A DNA stretch of 64,000 bases from Pseudomonas zanjanensis (GTDB lineage Bacteria; Pseudomonadota; Gammaproteobacteria; Pseudomonadales; Pseudomonadaceae), in the NCBI RefSeq assembly GCF_014268745.2, contig NZ_JABWRB020000001.1, positions 2,852,001 to 2,916,000 on the forward strand, written 5' to 3'. Positions 51,381-60,739 of this stretch are shown in pieces. The notes under the pieces are model-generated. The model was not told where the DNA came from. It did not search any database and saw only the letters and a list, made by a program, of their open reading frames with translations. The position numbers and the translations under genes were made by a program. Numbering within the stretch: position 1 is the stretch's first letter; each line of letters starts with the position of its first letter.

Positions 51381-52654
51381 TAACCCTCGGCCTCGTAGGA
51401 CTCCCGATCCAGGACAGCCTTGACATCAATCACACACGCCCCGGGCAATAACTTGGTGCGCATTTGCTGCAATGAGGTGCGCCGATAGGCCTCATGCGGC
51501 ACAGCCACGATCAGCGCATCGCCTGCGGGCAGCTGTTCCCAACTGCTCAATGCGCAGTCGTACTGACGCATGACCGTCGCCGGGTCGGCCAGTGGGTCAT
51601 GCACATGGACGTTGACGCCATAGGCTCGCAATTCGACGATGATGTCGTGAACCTTCGAATTGCGCACATCTGCGCAATTTTCCTTGAACGTGATTCCCAG
51701 CACATTGATCGTCGAGCCCTTCACCACACGGTTGGCGGCGATCAGCAGCTTGATGGTTTTCTCGACGATCCACTTGCCCATGCCATCGTTGATCCGTCGC
51801 CCGGCAAGGATCACTTGGGGATGGTAGCCATGGGACTCGGCCTTGTAGGTGAGGTAATAGGGATCGACGCCAATGCAGTGACCGCCTACCAGCCCTGGCT
51901 TGAAATCAAGGAAGTTCCACTTGGTGTTCGCCGCTTCCAGCACCTGGCAGGTGTCGATCTTCAGTTCCGAGAAGATCAGCGATAACTCATTCATCAGGGC
52001 GATGTTCAGGTCGCGCTGGGTGTTCTCAATGACCTTGGCCGCTTCGGCCACCTTGATCGAAGGAGCACGATGCACCCCCGGCCGGACAATCAGCTCGTAC
52101 AACGCGGCCACAGTCTGCAAGCTCTGCGGACTGTCGCCGGACACGACTTTGACAATATCGCAAAGCGTGTGGGTACGATCGCCGGGATTGATTCGCTCAG
52201 GCGAGTAGCCGACAGTGAAGCCCTCTTTCCACACCAGCCCCGAAGCCTCCTGCAAGGCGGGAATGCACCGTTCCTCGGTCGCGCCCGGGTAAACGGTCGA
52301 CTCGTAGATGACCAATGCCCCGGGCTTCATGTTCCGCCCCACCGTTTCACTGGCTCGTATCAAGGGTGACAAATCAGGTTGATTCGCCGCATCCACAGGT
52401 GTGGGGACCGCGACGATGATAATGTCCGCGCCGCGCAGCGCCGCCGGATCGCTCGTATAGGTGAGCAAGTGCGCCTGCTGCATCTGCTCCTCGCCAAGCT
52501 CCCCGGATGGATCTATGGCATCGCCTAATTGATCGATACTGTGCTGGCAGATATCGAAGCCTATGGTCGGCAAGCGCTTGCCGAACTCAACCGCCAGAGG
52601 AAGCCCGACATAGCCCAGCCCCACCACCGCGACAGTCCCAAAAATCTGTTCCAT
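51362..52654 (-). CDS. UDP-sugar 6-dehydrogenase (TviB/WbpA-like)
   Basis: About 430 residues. A Rossmann motif VAVVGLGYVGLPLAVEFGK, the first-domain Thr/Glu elements (VPTPVDAANQPDLSPLI, YESTVYPGATEE), Lys in RDLNIALMNELSLIF, and the catalytic Cys in VGGHCIGVDPYYLTYKAE. It oxidises C6 of a UDP-hexose or UDP-HexNAc to a uronate with 2 NAD. Similarity is greater to UDP-HexNAc dehydrogenases of Vi and O-antigen loci than to UDP-glucose dehydrogenase. It is the last gene of the large minus-strand operon. Together with Gfo/Idh and DegT genes it suggests an amino-uronic sugar. Confidence 0.87.
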   Translation of the reverse strand: MEQIFGTVAVVGLGYVGLPLAVEFGKRLPTIGFDICQHSIDQLGDAIDPSGELGEEQMQQAHLLTYTSDPAALRGADIIIVAVPTPVDAANQPDLSPLIRASETVGRNMKPGALVIYESTVYPGATEERCIPALQEASGLVWKEGFTVGYSPERINPGDRTHTLCDIVKVVSGDSPQSLQTVAALYELIVRPGVHRAPSIKVAEAAKVIENTQRDLNIALMNELSLIFSELKIDTCQVLEAANTKWNFLDFKPGLVGGHCIGVDPYYLTYKAESHGYHPQVILAGRRINDGMGKWIVEKTIKLLIAANRVVKGSTINVLGITFKENCADVRNSKVHDIIVELRAYGVNVHVHDPLADPATVMRQYDCALSSWEQLPAGDALIVAVPHEAYRRTSLQQMRTKLLPGACVIDVKAVLDRESYEAEGYHFWRL

Positions 52655-52683
52655 CCTTCGCTCCTTGAAACCCGGCTGTGCCT

Positions 52684-53715
52684 TCAATTTCGCAATCCAC
52701 GGGTAAATGACAACAACGATTCATAGGTTTGCATGGCCTTTCCGCTGTCCAGAATGCCGGTCGCCAGCTCCAGCCCCTGGGCGATACTCTCGACCCTGTC
52801 GCCCAGGTAGAGCGCCGCAGCACTGTTGAGCAGGACAATGTCGCGTGGAGCACCTTCCCGACCCGCGAGCACTTCCAGGCATAACGCCCGGGCCTGGTCG
52901 ATGCTGCTGACCTGCAGGCTTGCCAGATCACACACCTTCATTCCGAAATCGCTGGGGTGGAGGTGGTACTGGCGTATGTCGCCATCCCAGAGCTCAGCGA
53001 CCAGCGTGCTACCGGATAGGGAAATCTCGTCCAAGCCATCCTCGCCGTGGACCACCAGCGCGCGCTCGCTGCCCAGTGCCCTGAGTACCTGCGCCATGAT
53101 CGGCACCAGCTCGGCGCTGAACACACCCAGCAATTGCCTGCTCGCCGCAGCGGGGTTGGTCAGCGGGCCGATGACATTGAAAATCGTGCGGATGGCCAGT
53201 TCACTGCGGACCCGCGTCAAGCCCGGCAGAGCCGGTCGATGGACTGGCGAGAACATGAAGCCAATCCCCACTCGTTCCAGGCACGTAGCGATCTGTGCGG
53301 GCGTCAATTGCAAATCCAGGCCCAGCGCTTCCAGTACATCGGCGCTGCCACAGGTCGAGCTGACACTGCGGTTGCCATGTTTAGCCACCCGCACACCCGC
53401 CGCGGCCACCACAAAGCTGGCGGTGGTCGACACGTTGAACGTGGCCCGCGCATCCCCTCCTGTTCCGCACAGGTCCACCAGCGGCCCCGCCACCGAATGC
53501 CGGACCGGAATCAGAAATTCACGCACCACGCGGGCGACACACTCGATCGCCTGGAACTCCAAGCCCTTCACTTGCAAAGCCACCAGCAGCGCAGCGATCA
53601 ACGAGTCCGGCAGCTGTCCCTGCATCAATGCTCGAAAGGCGCTTTGCAACTGATGCGCCTCGACCGGCTCCCCCTGGCTGTACCGTGCAACCACTCCACG
53701 CACATTCTGCGGCAT
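52684..53715 (-). CDS. trpD: anthranilate phosphoribosyltransferase, cluster copy
   Basis: This 343-residue protein has the PRPP site LCGTGGDARATFNVSTTASFVVAAAGVRVAKHGNRSVSSTCGSADVLEALG, the anthranilate-channel part FSPVHRPALPGLTRVRSELAIRTIFNVIGPLTNPA and the GEDGLDEISL loop. It transfers phosphoribosyl to anthranilate. GGGAG precedes the ATG. It follows the TrpF gene after 64 bases. It is monofunctional (no TrpG fusion) and lies in an operon of non-Trp genes, so it is probably a pathway-specific paralogue. Confidence 0.93.
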   Translation of the reverse strand: MPQNVRGVVARYSQGEPVEAHQLQSAFRALMQGQLPDSLIAALLVALQVKGLEFQAIECVARVVREFLIPVRHSVAGPLVDLCGTGGDARATFNVSTTASFVVAAAGVRVAKHGNRSVSSTCGSADVLEALGLDLQLTPAQIATCLERVGIGFMFSPVHRPALPGLTRVRSELAIRTIFNVIGPLTNPAAASRQLLGVFSAELVPIMAQVLRALGSERALVVHGEDGLDEISLSGSTLVAELWDGDIRQYHLHPSDFGMKVCDLASLQVSSIDQARALCLEVLAGREGAPRDIVLLNSAAALYLGDRVESIAQGLELATGILDSGKAMQTYESLLSFTRGLRN

Positions 53716-53779
53716 TGTTCTCCCTCACCTGTTAGCTGGGCTGATCCCGCCTGTTGGCAGGCCACGGCGGCTGCCGTCA

Positions 53780-54406
53780 TTACTGATTGATGCTGCGTTG
53801 CACGCGTCGCACCTGCTCGAAGGCGAGCCGGGCATTTCGACAGAACTCCTCAATAGCCCGGGGTGACTTGCAACCCGGCGACGACTCCACCCCCGAGGAC
53901 ACATCCACGGCCGCGGGCTCGAGTGCTTCGATCAACGCTGCGACACTGTTGACCGTCAAACCGCCCGCGATCATCGCCTCCGGGTAGCGCGCGGCCGGCC
54001 AAGGATGCGCAACCCCATGGCCTGCCCCTGCATCGACCAGTGGCAGCGCCGAGGCCCTTCGATCGCGGCGGTAATCCGACGGCATCACACGACGAATCAA
54101 AGGCCGTCCCAGCTGCTCCCAACAACGCCCCTGCTCCTGGCCATGCAACTGCACCAGATCCAGGTCCAGGGCCAGGGTGGTTTCGTAGACCTGGCTGTAC
54201 GACTGATTCATGAACACGCCCACTACCCTGGCCTGGTCACCGATCAGGTCACGCAAGACCGTTGCCTGTTTGGGCGACAGTTCGCGCTTCGAACCAGGCA
54301 CCAGTACCAGGCCGATCAAATCGACACGGGCTTGCAGGCACGCCTGGATATCTTCCGGTGTCCGTACCCCGCACACCTTGATCGTTCCCTGCTGCCAGCC
54401 ATTCAT
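53780..54406 (-). CDS. trpF: phosphoribosylanthranilate isomerase, cluster copy
   Basis: About 208 residues. The TIM-barrel has the conserved IKVCGVRTPEDIQACLQARVDLIGLVLVPGSKRELS start (catalytic Cys in KVCGV), VGVFMNQSYSQVYETTLALDLDLVQLHGQE, and AGGLTVNSVAALIEALEPAAVDVSSGVESSPGCKSP at the phosphate site. The usual GFxF after IGLV reads GLVLVPGS, as in some TrpF. The catalytic Asp appears in LPLVDAGAGHG. It overlaps TrpA by four bases (ATGA). Confidence 0.92.
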   Translation of the reverse strand: MNGWQQGTIKVCGVRTPEDIQACLQARVDLIGLVLVPGSKRELSPKQATVLRDLIGDQARVVGVFMNQSYSQVYETTLALDLDLVQLHGQEQGRCWEQLGRPLIRRVMPSDYRRDRRASALPLVDAGAGHGVAHPWPAARYPEAMIAGGLTVNSVAALIEALEPAAVDVSSGVESSPGCKSPRAIEEFCRNARLAFEQVRRVQRSINQ

Positions 54407-55191
54407 CGCCGGCCCCCGGCCTTGAAACCAGCGAGATAGTGGTGGGCCTGCGTAGCGGCTTCGACCGGGTCGGCCAGCCGGCGTGCCAAAGCGCTGCCAA
54501 TGATCACGCCCTCTGCCTGCTGCCACATGACTCGGGCCTGTTCGGGGGTGCCGATGCCGAAACCAACCGCCAAAGGCAAGTCAGTAAATCGCCGTACCCG
54601 CGCCACGAACGGACCGATGTCGGCCAATTGGTCGCGCTCACCGGTCGTGCCCAGCACCGACACCAGATAGATGAAGCCCTTGGCGTGTTCGGCAATCGTG
54701 CGCAGGCGCTCGTCGCTGAGGTTCGGTGTCATCAGAAAGATCTGATACAAACCGTGGGCCTCCAGGGCGGCACGCAACTCACCACTGGCCTCGACCGGCA
54801 TGTCCGGGACAATCACTGCACTGATGCCCGCCTCGGCGGCCTGCGCGGCGAACCGCTCGTAACCATGGTTAAGCAGAAGATTCGTATAGGTCATCACCAC
54901 CAGCGCGGGCGCCTGGTCGTCCTGGGGAAGTCCGGCGATCTGCTTCAATGCCAACGTCATGGTCATGCCATTGGCAATCGCTGCGTGGCTGGTCTGTTGG
55001 ATCACCGGACCATCGGCGACCGGATCGGAGAAAGGCACACCCAGCTCGATGACATCCGCACCAGCATTACGTGCGGCCTGTACCAGCTCCGGCAGGCTGT
55101 CCAGTGCCGGATAGCCGACCGTCAGGTAAGGCATCAGGGCCTTTTCGCCTCTTTGCGCGAGATCGGCGAAACAGCTGTCGATACGGTTCAT
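54403..55191 (-). CDS. trpA: tryptophan synthase alpha subunit, cluster copy
   Basis: This 262-residue protein has catalytic Glu and Asp in DVIELGVPFSDPVADGPVIQQTSHAAIANGMT (E49- and D60-equivalents), VMTYTNLLLNHGYERFAAQAAEAGISAVIVPDMPVEASGE, and the phosphate loop LAVGFGIGTPEQARVM followed by VIIGSALARRL. It cleaves indole-3-glycerol phosphate to indole and glyceraldehyde 3-phosphate. It is coupled by ATGA overlaps to the fused TrpB before it and TrpF after it. Confidence 0.93.
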   Translation of the reverse strand: MNRIDSCFADLAQRGEKALMPYLTVGYPALDSLPELVQAARNAGADVIELGVPFSDPVADGPVIQQTSHAAIANGMTMTLALKQIAGLPQDDQAPALVVMTYTNLLLNHGYERFAAQAAEAGISAVIVPDMPVEASGELRAALEAHGLYQIFLMTPNLSDERLRTIAEHAKGFIYLVSVLGTTGERDQLADIGPFVARVRRFTDLPLAVGFGIGTPEQARVMWQQAEGVIIGSALARRLADPVEAATQAHHYLAGFKAGGRR

Positions 55192-57056
55192 TGGGGGACT
55201 TCCTCCGCGCTCGTGAGCTGGGCAATGGTTTGCATGTCCTTGTCGCCACGCCCGCTGAGGTTGATGATGATTCGCGCTCCCTGGGGCAGTTGCCGCGCGA
55301 CCTTGATGGCGCCGGCCAACGCATGGGCGCTTTCCAGGGCCGGGATGATGCCTTCACAGCGCGATAGCAGCTGGAGTGCTTGCAGCGCCTCGTCATCGCT
55401 GGCCCAGAGATAATTGGCGCGACCGCTGTCACGCAACTGGGCATGCTCAGGCCCGACCATCGGGTAATCCAGTCCGGGCGCAATGCTGTGGGTTTCACCT
55501 ATCTGCCCATTGGCGTCCTGCAGGACGTAGGAGCGACACCCTTGCAAGACCCCGGAGCGGCTCTGTCCGCCCTGGCCGAAACGGATCGAATGATTGCCAG
55601 TGCTTTCGCCCTGGCCGGCGGCCTCGACACCGAACAGCTGCACGTCAGGTTCCTCGATGAAGGCCGAAAACAACCCGATGGCGTTCGATCCCCCTCCGAC
55701 ACATGCCACCAGCGCATCCGGGAGTGCTCCGTCCTCAAGCGCGGCGAACTGCTGCCTGGCCTCGTCGCCGATGACGCTCTGGAAATAGCGGACGATGGCC
55801 GGGTATGGGTGCGGGCCCAACGCCGATCCCAGCAGGTAATAGGTCGTGTCGGCATTGGCCACCCAGTCGCGCAGGGCGTCGTTGATCGCGTCCTTGAGGG
55901 TCTGGGTGCCGCCAGTGGCCGCCACTACCCGCGCGCCCATCAACCGTATGCGTTGTACGTTCAGCGCCTGGCGTTGCATATCACGCAAGCCCATATAGAT
56001 CACGCATTCGATCCCCAGCAAGGCACAGGCCGCAGCAGTCGCCACGCCATGTTGGCCTGCACCTGTTTCTGCGATCACGCGGCGTTTACCCATCATCTGC
56101 GCCAGCAGCGCCTGACCCAGGGCATTGTTGATCTTGTGGGCGCCGGTATGGGCCAGGTCTTCGCGTTTGAGGTAGGTTTTCACCCCGATTTCCCGGGAGA
56201 AGTTCTCCACCAACGTCAAGGGAGTAGCCCGCCCCACATAGTGTTTGAGCAAGCTGCGATAACGTTGCTGGAACGCTGCACTGGCGATGATTTGCTGATA
56301 ACGTTCGGTCAGTTCGCTGACCGGAGGCGAGAGTGTTTCAGCGATGAAACACCCACCATGGTCATCGAACCAAGGACCTTGCCCCGCCAGGGTTTCCAGC
56401 GCTGGCGAACGCCCATCTCCCAGGCGTTGCGCGACAAGTTGCAGGGCTGCCCTGACTGGGGTGCTGTCGAGTGGCGGCAATACGCACCCTAGCAACAGCA
56501 GGTCAGAGGTGCTATCGCGGGTAGCGGTATGGACCGTGTCTCGAATGGAAAACAGCGACAAGACTTTCTTTGAGTCACGCAGCACCAGCAGGCCAGCCGG
56601 CAGCGGCTCGCGTCCTTGGCCGCCAACGGGCTCGTACGACTCGTCCTCACCAGAGAGGTCCAGCAGCACCGGTCCCTCGATTCCTGCGGCATCAAATGCC
56701 CCCAGCGAAGTCATGGTGGAGACCGCCACCCAATTGACCGTATCGACCACCTCATTTATGCGCGGCAACCGCGCCTGGGCCCGGCCGAATGCACGGTGGA
56801 TGAAGTTGGCGACCGAAGGCAGGTGCTTGCGCGGATTAATGCCCGCACGTTGGTAGTAGTTCGCATACGGCGCAATCGATGGGTGGGTCAGCAAGGCATC
56901 CTTGTCTACGCCAGTCCATGCTGCGCGGTTGGCCGACCAGTCAAGCCCTGCCCCATCGACGCTTCCCACGCCAGGCAGGCGCATTGCCAGGACCCTGGCG
57001 CCTGGAAACTGCACGCGCGCCGCTGCCGATACATCGATCTCGAATATCTCGTTCAT
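55188..57056 (-). CDS. trpB: B3/4-domain fused to tryptophan synthase beta subunit
   Basis: About 622 residues, some 220 more than a normal TrpB. Residues 1 to about 215 resemble the B3/4 (tRNA-synthetase editing-like) family: AYANYYQRAGINPRKHLPSVANFIHRAF, LPRINEVVDTVNWVAVSTMTSLGAFDAAGIEGPVLLDLSGEDESYEPVGG, RDSKKVLSLFSIRDTVHTATRDSTSDLLLLGCV. The rest is TrpB-like: KREDLAHTGAHKINNALGQ with PLP Lys near 308, AETGAGQHGVATA, LVACVGGGSNAIGLF and INLSGRGDKD. The ATG overlaps the upstream stop (ATGA). The TrpB opening is trimmed to the catalytic part (Zn- and COMM-like regions present). It may join an indole or analogue to serine; the B3/4 part may bind or edit an amino acid. Confidence 0.85.
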   Translation of the reverse strand: MNEIFEIDVSAAARVQFPGARVLAMRLPGVGSVDGAGLDWSANRAAWTGVDKDALLTHPSIAPYANYYQRAGINPRKHLPSVANFIHRAFGRAQARLPRINEVVDTVNWVAVSTMTSLGAFDAAGIEGPVLLDLSGEDESYEPVGGQGREPLPAGLLVLRDSKKVLSLFSIRDTVHTATRDSTSDLLLLGCVLPPLDSTPVRAALQLVAQRLGDGRSPALETLAGQGPWFDDHGGCFIAETLSPPVSELTERYQQIIASAAFQQRYRSLLKHYVGRATPLTLVENFSREIGVKTYLKREDLAHTGAHKINNALGQALLAQMMGKRRVIAETGAGQHGVATAAACALLGIECVIYMGLRDMQRQALNVQRIRLMGARVVAATGGTQTLKDAINDALRDWVANADTTYYLLGSALGPHPYPAIVRYFQSVIGDEARQQFAALEDGALPDALVACVGGGSNAIGLFSAFIEEPDVQLFGVEAAGQGESTGNHSIRFGQGGQSRSGVLQGCRSYVLQDANGQIGETHSIAPGLDYPMVGPEHAQLRDSGRANYLWASDDEALQALQLLSRCEGIIPALESAHALAGAIKVARQLPQGARIIINLSGRGDKDMQTIAQLTSAEEVPQ

Positions 57057-57469
57057 TGCTCTTCCTCGAAGTGCAGGTAACTGCCTAAGCCGCAATCCCG
57101 GAGGGTGCCACCGGTCAGCAGGTCGTCCGCCGCTATCAGGATGTTGTAGTGGTTGGGAAAGTGGCATTCGTCAAAGCCAATGACCTGACCAATGCAGGTG
57201 TCGCCTAGCAACACCCGATCACCGCGCTCGATGACCCCGGCCTGCTGGATTTCGACGAAGCCGATGAAGCCGACCCGCTCAATCCGGTCGCCCGGCTTAG
57301 CCCCTGACTGGTCGGTCGTCACCACTTCGTGCAACTCGCCGCGCCGCACACAACGGGAGCGGTGCTCGATCAACGTCATGCCACGTGCTTGCTGAGTGTG
57401 ATAGAGCAGCTTCACCAGCCTAGCCTCGAGCCTGGCCTTGGACGGCTGACGGGGCTGTTCAGCGAGCAT
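57053..57469 (-). CDS. small conserved protein of unknown function (possibly DUF6917 type)
   Basis: About 138 residues. A helical, basic N-terminus (RLEARLVKLLYHTQQARGMTLIEHRSRCVRRGELHEVV) precedes a beta-rich domain with repeated turn signatures (KPGDRIERVGFIGFVEIQQAGVIERGDRVLLGDTCIGQVIGFDECHFPNHYNILI). The second half resembles uncharacterised barrel-like proteins; I believe such proteins are labelled DUF6917 but am not certain. It overlaps the Gfo/Idh gene by 11 bases and the TrpB fusion by 4, so it is a genuine operon member. No catalytic residues can be named. Confidence 0.72.
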   Translation of the reverse strand: MLAEQPRQPSKARLEARLVKLLYHTQQARGMTLIEHRSRCVRRGELHEVVTTDQSGAKPGDRIERVGFIGFVEIQQAGVIERGDRVLLGDTCIGQVIGFDECHFPNHYNILIAADDLLTGGTLRDCGLGSYLHFEEEQ

Positions 57470-58376
57470 CGCGGGCCTCCATGGCATAGGTAGCGCGCAC
57501 CAGCCGCACCGCATCGACACCAATCGAACCGTCTTCGACCATGCCTTGGATGCTCCTGGCTAGATGGGCGATGACGCCCTCGTATTCGTGATAGAGGGAC
57601 GTCTTGAAACCCACGCTGTCCTTGAGCAGGTCGACGATGACTTGGCGTCCGTCGGCGTAGTCGATCACCAGGTCTTTCTGTTCGCCGTGGGCATAGTCCC
57701 AGCTCAGTTCAACGCTCGCCTCAAGCCCGACCGCGTTGGTCAGCGTGACCAATGCCCCCATGTCGATCCCCAACGCATTTCGACGAACCTGCGCCCCAGT
57801 GACCTCGAGTCGGCCAAGCACAAAGCTCAGCGTGTCGTAGACATTCGGGCCATTGTCGGCAATGCAGCCGCCACCACAGGAGGCACTGTCCAAATACCAG
57901 GTGTCATGGCCGGCATGATCCTCGATGCGCTCGTGGTAACGCGCCCGAACATGCACCGCACCATTGAACAGGCCTTGCTTCACGGCATTGAGCAGGTGGG
58001 TGTTGTAGCGTCGGTGAAAGGCCGTGAGCAGCGTCAAGTTCAAGCGGCGGGCCATGTCGCGCAACTGCTCGGCCTGGTCCAGTTCGAGGGTCAATGGCTT
58101 CTCGCAGCACACATGCTTGCCCGCCTCCAGGGCAGCCATGCAAGCGGTGAAATGAAGATGGTTGGGCAGGTTGATGATCACCGCGTCGAGGTCCGGGTCG
58201 GCGAGCAAGGTGGTGTAATCGGTATGGCAACGCACATCCGTCGCCGCGAATGGCGCCAGCCGTTCGGGCGCCTTGTCGCACACCGCCACCAGCTGGCACA
58301 GGGTGCTGTCTTGCAGCGCCTTGAGGTAGTAGTGGGAGATCACTCCCATGCCGATGATGCCAAGCCTTATGGTCAT
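57459..58376 (-). CDS. Gfo/Idh/MocA-family NAD(P)-dependent oxidoreductase
   Basis: This 305-residue protein has a Rossmann start LGIIGMGVISHYYLKAL, the conserved CEKPLTLELDQAEQL (catalytic Lys of EKP), FHRRYNTHL, and a C-terminal beta-sheet domain with SASCGGGCIADNGPNVYDTL, the usual G-G-x-x-x-D-x-G-x-H/N region. Such enzymes oxidise sugar or inositol hydroxyls, as in WbpB or NtdC, or reduce imines. It overlaps the Ldh-type gene by four bases. With DegT partners it could make the keto-sugar for transamination. Confidence 0.88.
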   Translation of the reverse strand: MTIRLGIIGMGVISHYYLKALQDSTLCQLVAVCDKAPERLAPFAATDVRCHTDYTTLLADPDLDAVIINLPNHLHFTACMAALEAGKHVCCEKPLTLELDQAEQLRDMARRLNLTLLTAFHRRYNTHLLNAVKQGLFNGAVHVRARYHERIEDHAGHDTWYLDSASCGGGCIADNGPNVYDTLSFVLGRLEVTGAQVRRNALGIDMGALVTLTNAVGLEASVELSWDYAHGEQKDLVIDYADGRQVIVDLLKDSVGFKTSLYHEYEGVIAHLARSIQGMVEDGSIGVDAVRLVRATYAMEARDAR

Positions 58377-59458
58377 GCCGCTGTCCTCGTGATTTGTGAA
58401 ATACCGAGTTGTCCCGCGATGCTATCGAGCTGCTCCAACAGTGCGGCATCGACGGGAATGCCCTGTGCCAGGCGTTCGGTACGCACCCTCAGGTCAGGCG
58501 CGCCGGGATAGCTCAGCGGGTCGAACGCCGGATGCACAGGCGCCTGCGTGATGTGCTGGAGCAATCGGTCCATCGACGAGCGGAAACCTTCGCCAGCACC
58601 AAAGGCTTCGGGGGACAGGGCCAGGAAGAAGTGGCCGATGCTATTGCGCCCCGGGTTGCCAAGGTCCGCACCGGTCTGGGCACCACTGAGCACCCCACAC
58701 AGGATCTCGACCATCATCCCAAGGCCCAAGCCCTTGTGTCCGCCCTGCTCCGCGTAAGCCCCGCCGAGCATCGGCAACATCGCGCTGCCGTCCAGGTACG
58801 CGCCAGGATCGCTAACCTCGCGGCCTTCGGCATCGTGAAGCCAGCCGGTGGGAATGGTTTGCTGGCGTCGAATGGCCTGTTTGATCTTGCCGCTGGCGCA
58901 GACCGTCGTGCTCATGTCCAACAGAAATGGCGCTGGCATAGCAGCCACCGGAGCCGCCAGGCTGATCGGGTTCGTCCCCATCAAGGGCGCCATACTGCCC
59001 AGCGGATGAGCGACGGGCTCACGACCCAGGTTGGTCATGGCCATGCCGATCATGCCGTGTTCCAGTGCCATGCTGGCGTAGAAACCTGCCGCGCCGAAGT
59101 GCGAACTGTTGCGCACCACCGCACAGCCAATCCCAAAGTCCCGGGCCTTGTCGATGGCCCGTTCCATGGCCTGCTGTCCCGCCAACAGTCCCAGCCCGCC
59201 GTCGGCATCAAGCGTGGCGCAGGCCCCTTGATGGCTGATCCATTGGCCGGTGGCGGCCAGGTTGATTTCACCGCTCCGGGCACCGGCGATATAGACATTG
59301 ACCAGGTTGGCGATGCCATGGGTATCGTGGCCGTTCAGATCGGCATGCAATAACACGGGCGCCGCCTTCTGGGCCTGGGATGCGGTGAACCCGGCTGCCT
59401 TGAGGGCAGCCACAGTGAACCCATGCAGCTCGTTGGCTGCAATGCAGAAGAAATCCAT
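58373..59458 (-). CDS. Ldh/malate-type (DpkA-like) NAD(P)-dependent dehydrogenase
   Basis: This 361-residue protein of the malate/L-lactate/ureidoglycolate dehydrogenase family has LLHADLNGHDTHGIANLV (catalytic His), GCAVVRNSSHFGAAGFYASMA, TNLGREPVAHPLGSMAPLMGTNPISLAAP and LDMSTTVCASGKI. Members interconvert 2-hydroxy and 2-keto acids or reduce cyclic imines (DpkA-type). In this operon it may act on a 2-keto or imino acid made by an aminotransferase. It ends four bases inside the Gfo/Idh start and lies 6 bases after the peptidase. Confidence 0.87.
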   Translation of the reverse strand: MDFFCIAANELHGFTVAALKAAGFTASQAQKAAPVLLHADLNGHDTHGIANLVNVYIAGARSGEINLAATGQWISHQGACATLDADGGLGLLAGQQAMERAIDKARDFGIGCAVVRNSSHFGAAGFYASMALEHGMIGMAMTNLGREPVAHPLGSMAPLMGTNPISLAAPVAAMPAPFLLDMSTTVCASGKIKQAIRRQQTIPTGWLHDAEGREVSDPGAYLDGSAMLPMLGGAYAEQGGHKGLGLGMMVEILCGVLSGAQTGADLGNPGRNSIGHFFLALSPEAFGAGEGFRSSMDRLLQHITQAPVHPAFDPLSYPGAPDLRVRTERLAQGIPVDAALLEQLDSIAGQLGISQITRTAA

Positions 59459-59464
59459 AGCGTT

Positions 59465-60739
59465 TTATCCTTGCTTGAGAGTGTTTGCGATCGGCTCGGC
59501 AAAGCGGCGTAGCAGCCGCTTTACAGCAACTGCAAAGGTGTCCAGGTCATTGATCGAAACGTATTCTCGGGAGGTGTGCGCACCGTTGTCGGCCAGTGAG
59601 CCCGGCCCCCAGACGACGCTGTAGACGCCGTCGCCCTGAGCCCACATCGCATCGCAGGTGAAGGCCTGTTCGGCATCCGGGTTCGGCACGATGCCGGCCT
59701 CGCCCAACAGGCGCTGCAAGGCCACATGGTGGTTGTTCAGGACCGGCAAGCCGCGCTTGAGCCAACGAGCGCTGCAGGTGGTGCGCAGGCGTTCGACAGT
59801 CATGAGGAATGGCGGGCTTTGGGCGAAACGTGAGCCGCACTGCTGCAACGCCTGGTCGAACGCTTGCTCCACCAACACTTCGGCATCGCGCGCCTGAGCG
59901 GCGCTGCGATAGGCAAAATTGAAGAGACAGTGCCCGCTACCGTAAACCCGGTTGTGGTGCATGCCGGTATGCAGACCGGCCAGGGTCATCTTCACCTGCA
60001 GCGCGTGCAACGGCTCTGCCAACTGGGCAGCCATGGCCTGGGCGATGAAACCCAGAACCAGCGAAGCATTGTCGCCCTGGTGCGGAAAGTCGTCGGTCGA
60101 ATCCCTGCCGTCCATCCGTACTTCATACGTCATGGAGGTGGTAGAGGCATCGAAGTAACCGGCTCCCGTCGGTTCCACAAAGATGTTCAAACACCCCAGG
60201 TGACCCTGCTGGCACAGGTAGTGGGTGCCATAGACGCCCATGGCGCCCCCTTCTTCACCGGCCACCACCTGGATCAGCACGCGGATATCGTCCAGCACCT
60301 GCGGCTCTTGCATCTGCAATGCCTCCAGGGCTGCCAGCACCGCCAAGCCTGGCCCCTTATTATCCACCGCGCCGCGACCCTGTACGGCGCCGTCGAGCAC
60401 CCGCACCGGCAGATGAGGTGACACAGTGTCCATGTGGAAATTGAACATGATCGTACGTTCCCGCGGCCCGTTGCCGATCTCCAGAACGCTATGCGGCTGC
60501 CAAGCCAGGAACTCGGGCGCCTCGTTCATCCGGCGTAGCACCGAAACCGGCACCCGCGCCTCATCGGGCAGGACGCCTGGACCGCTGAACACCTCGCGCA
60601 TGCCGACTGTCTGCGCCCACTGGGCGAACAGGGTATTGGCCTGGGCAATGCACGAGGGCTGTCCGGTCTCCATCGGGGTCACGGTGTCGATGCGCAGCAG
60701 TTGCTCAAGCCGGTCTACATATTTATCCGTGAACAGCAT
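59465..60739 (-). CDS. M20-family metallopeptidase / N-deacylase
   Basis: About 424 residues. The dizinc motifs are FNFHMDTVSPH, GRGAVDNKGPGLAVLAALEAL, VVAGEEGGAMGVYG and the terminal GAHTSREYVS, with a lid domain between about 190 and 310. Members hydrolyse N-acyl or N-carbamoyl amino acids and dipeptides, as ArgE or carboxypeptidase G2 do. In a biosynthetic operon it may remove an acyl protecting group late in the pathway. It overlaps the isomerase stop by 17 bases. Confidence 0.87.
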   Translation of the reverse strand: MLFTDKYVDRLEQLLRIDTVTPMETGQPSCIAQANTLFAQWAQTVGMREVFSGPGVLPDEARVPVSVLRRMNEAPEFLAWQPHSVLEIGNGPRERTIMFNFHMDTVSPHLPVRVLDGAVQGRGAVDNKGPGLAVLAALEALQMQEPQVLDDIRVLIQVVAGEEGGAMGVYGTHYLCQQGHLGCLNIFVEPTGAGYFDASTTSMTYEVRMDGRDSTDDFPHQGDNASLVLGFIAQAMAAQLAEPLHALQVKMTLAGLHTGMHHNRVYGSGHCLFNFAYRSAAQARDAEVLVEQAFDQALQQCGSRFAQSPPFLMTVERLRTTCSARWLKRGLPVLNNHHVALQRLLGEAGIVPNPDAEQAFTCDAMWAQGDGVYSVVWGPGSLADNGAHTSREYVSINDLDTFAVAVKRLLRRFAEPIANTLKQG

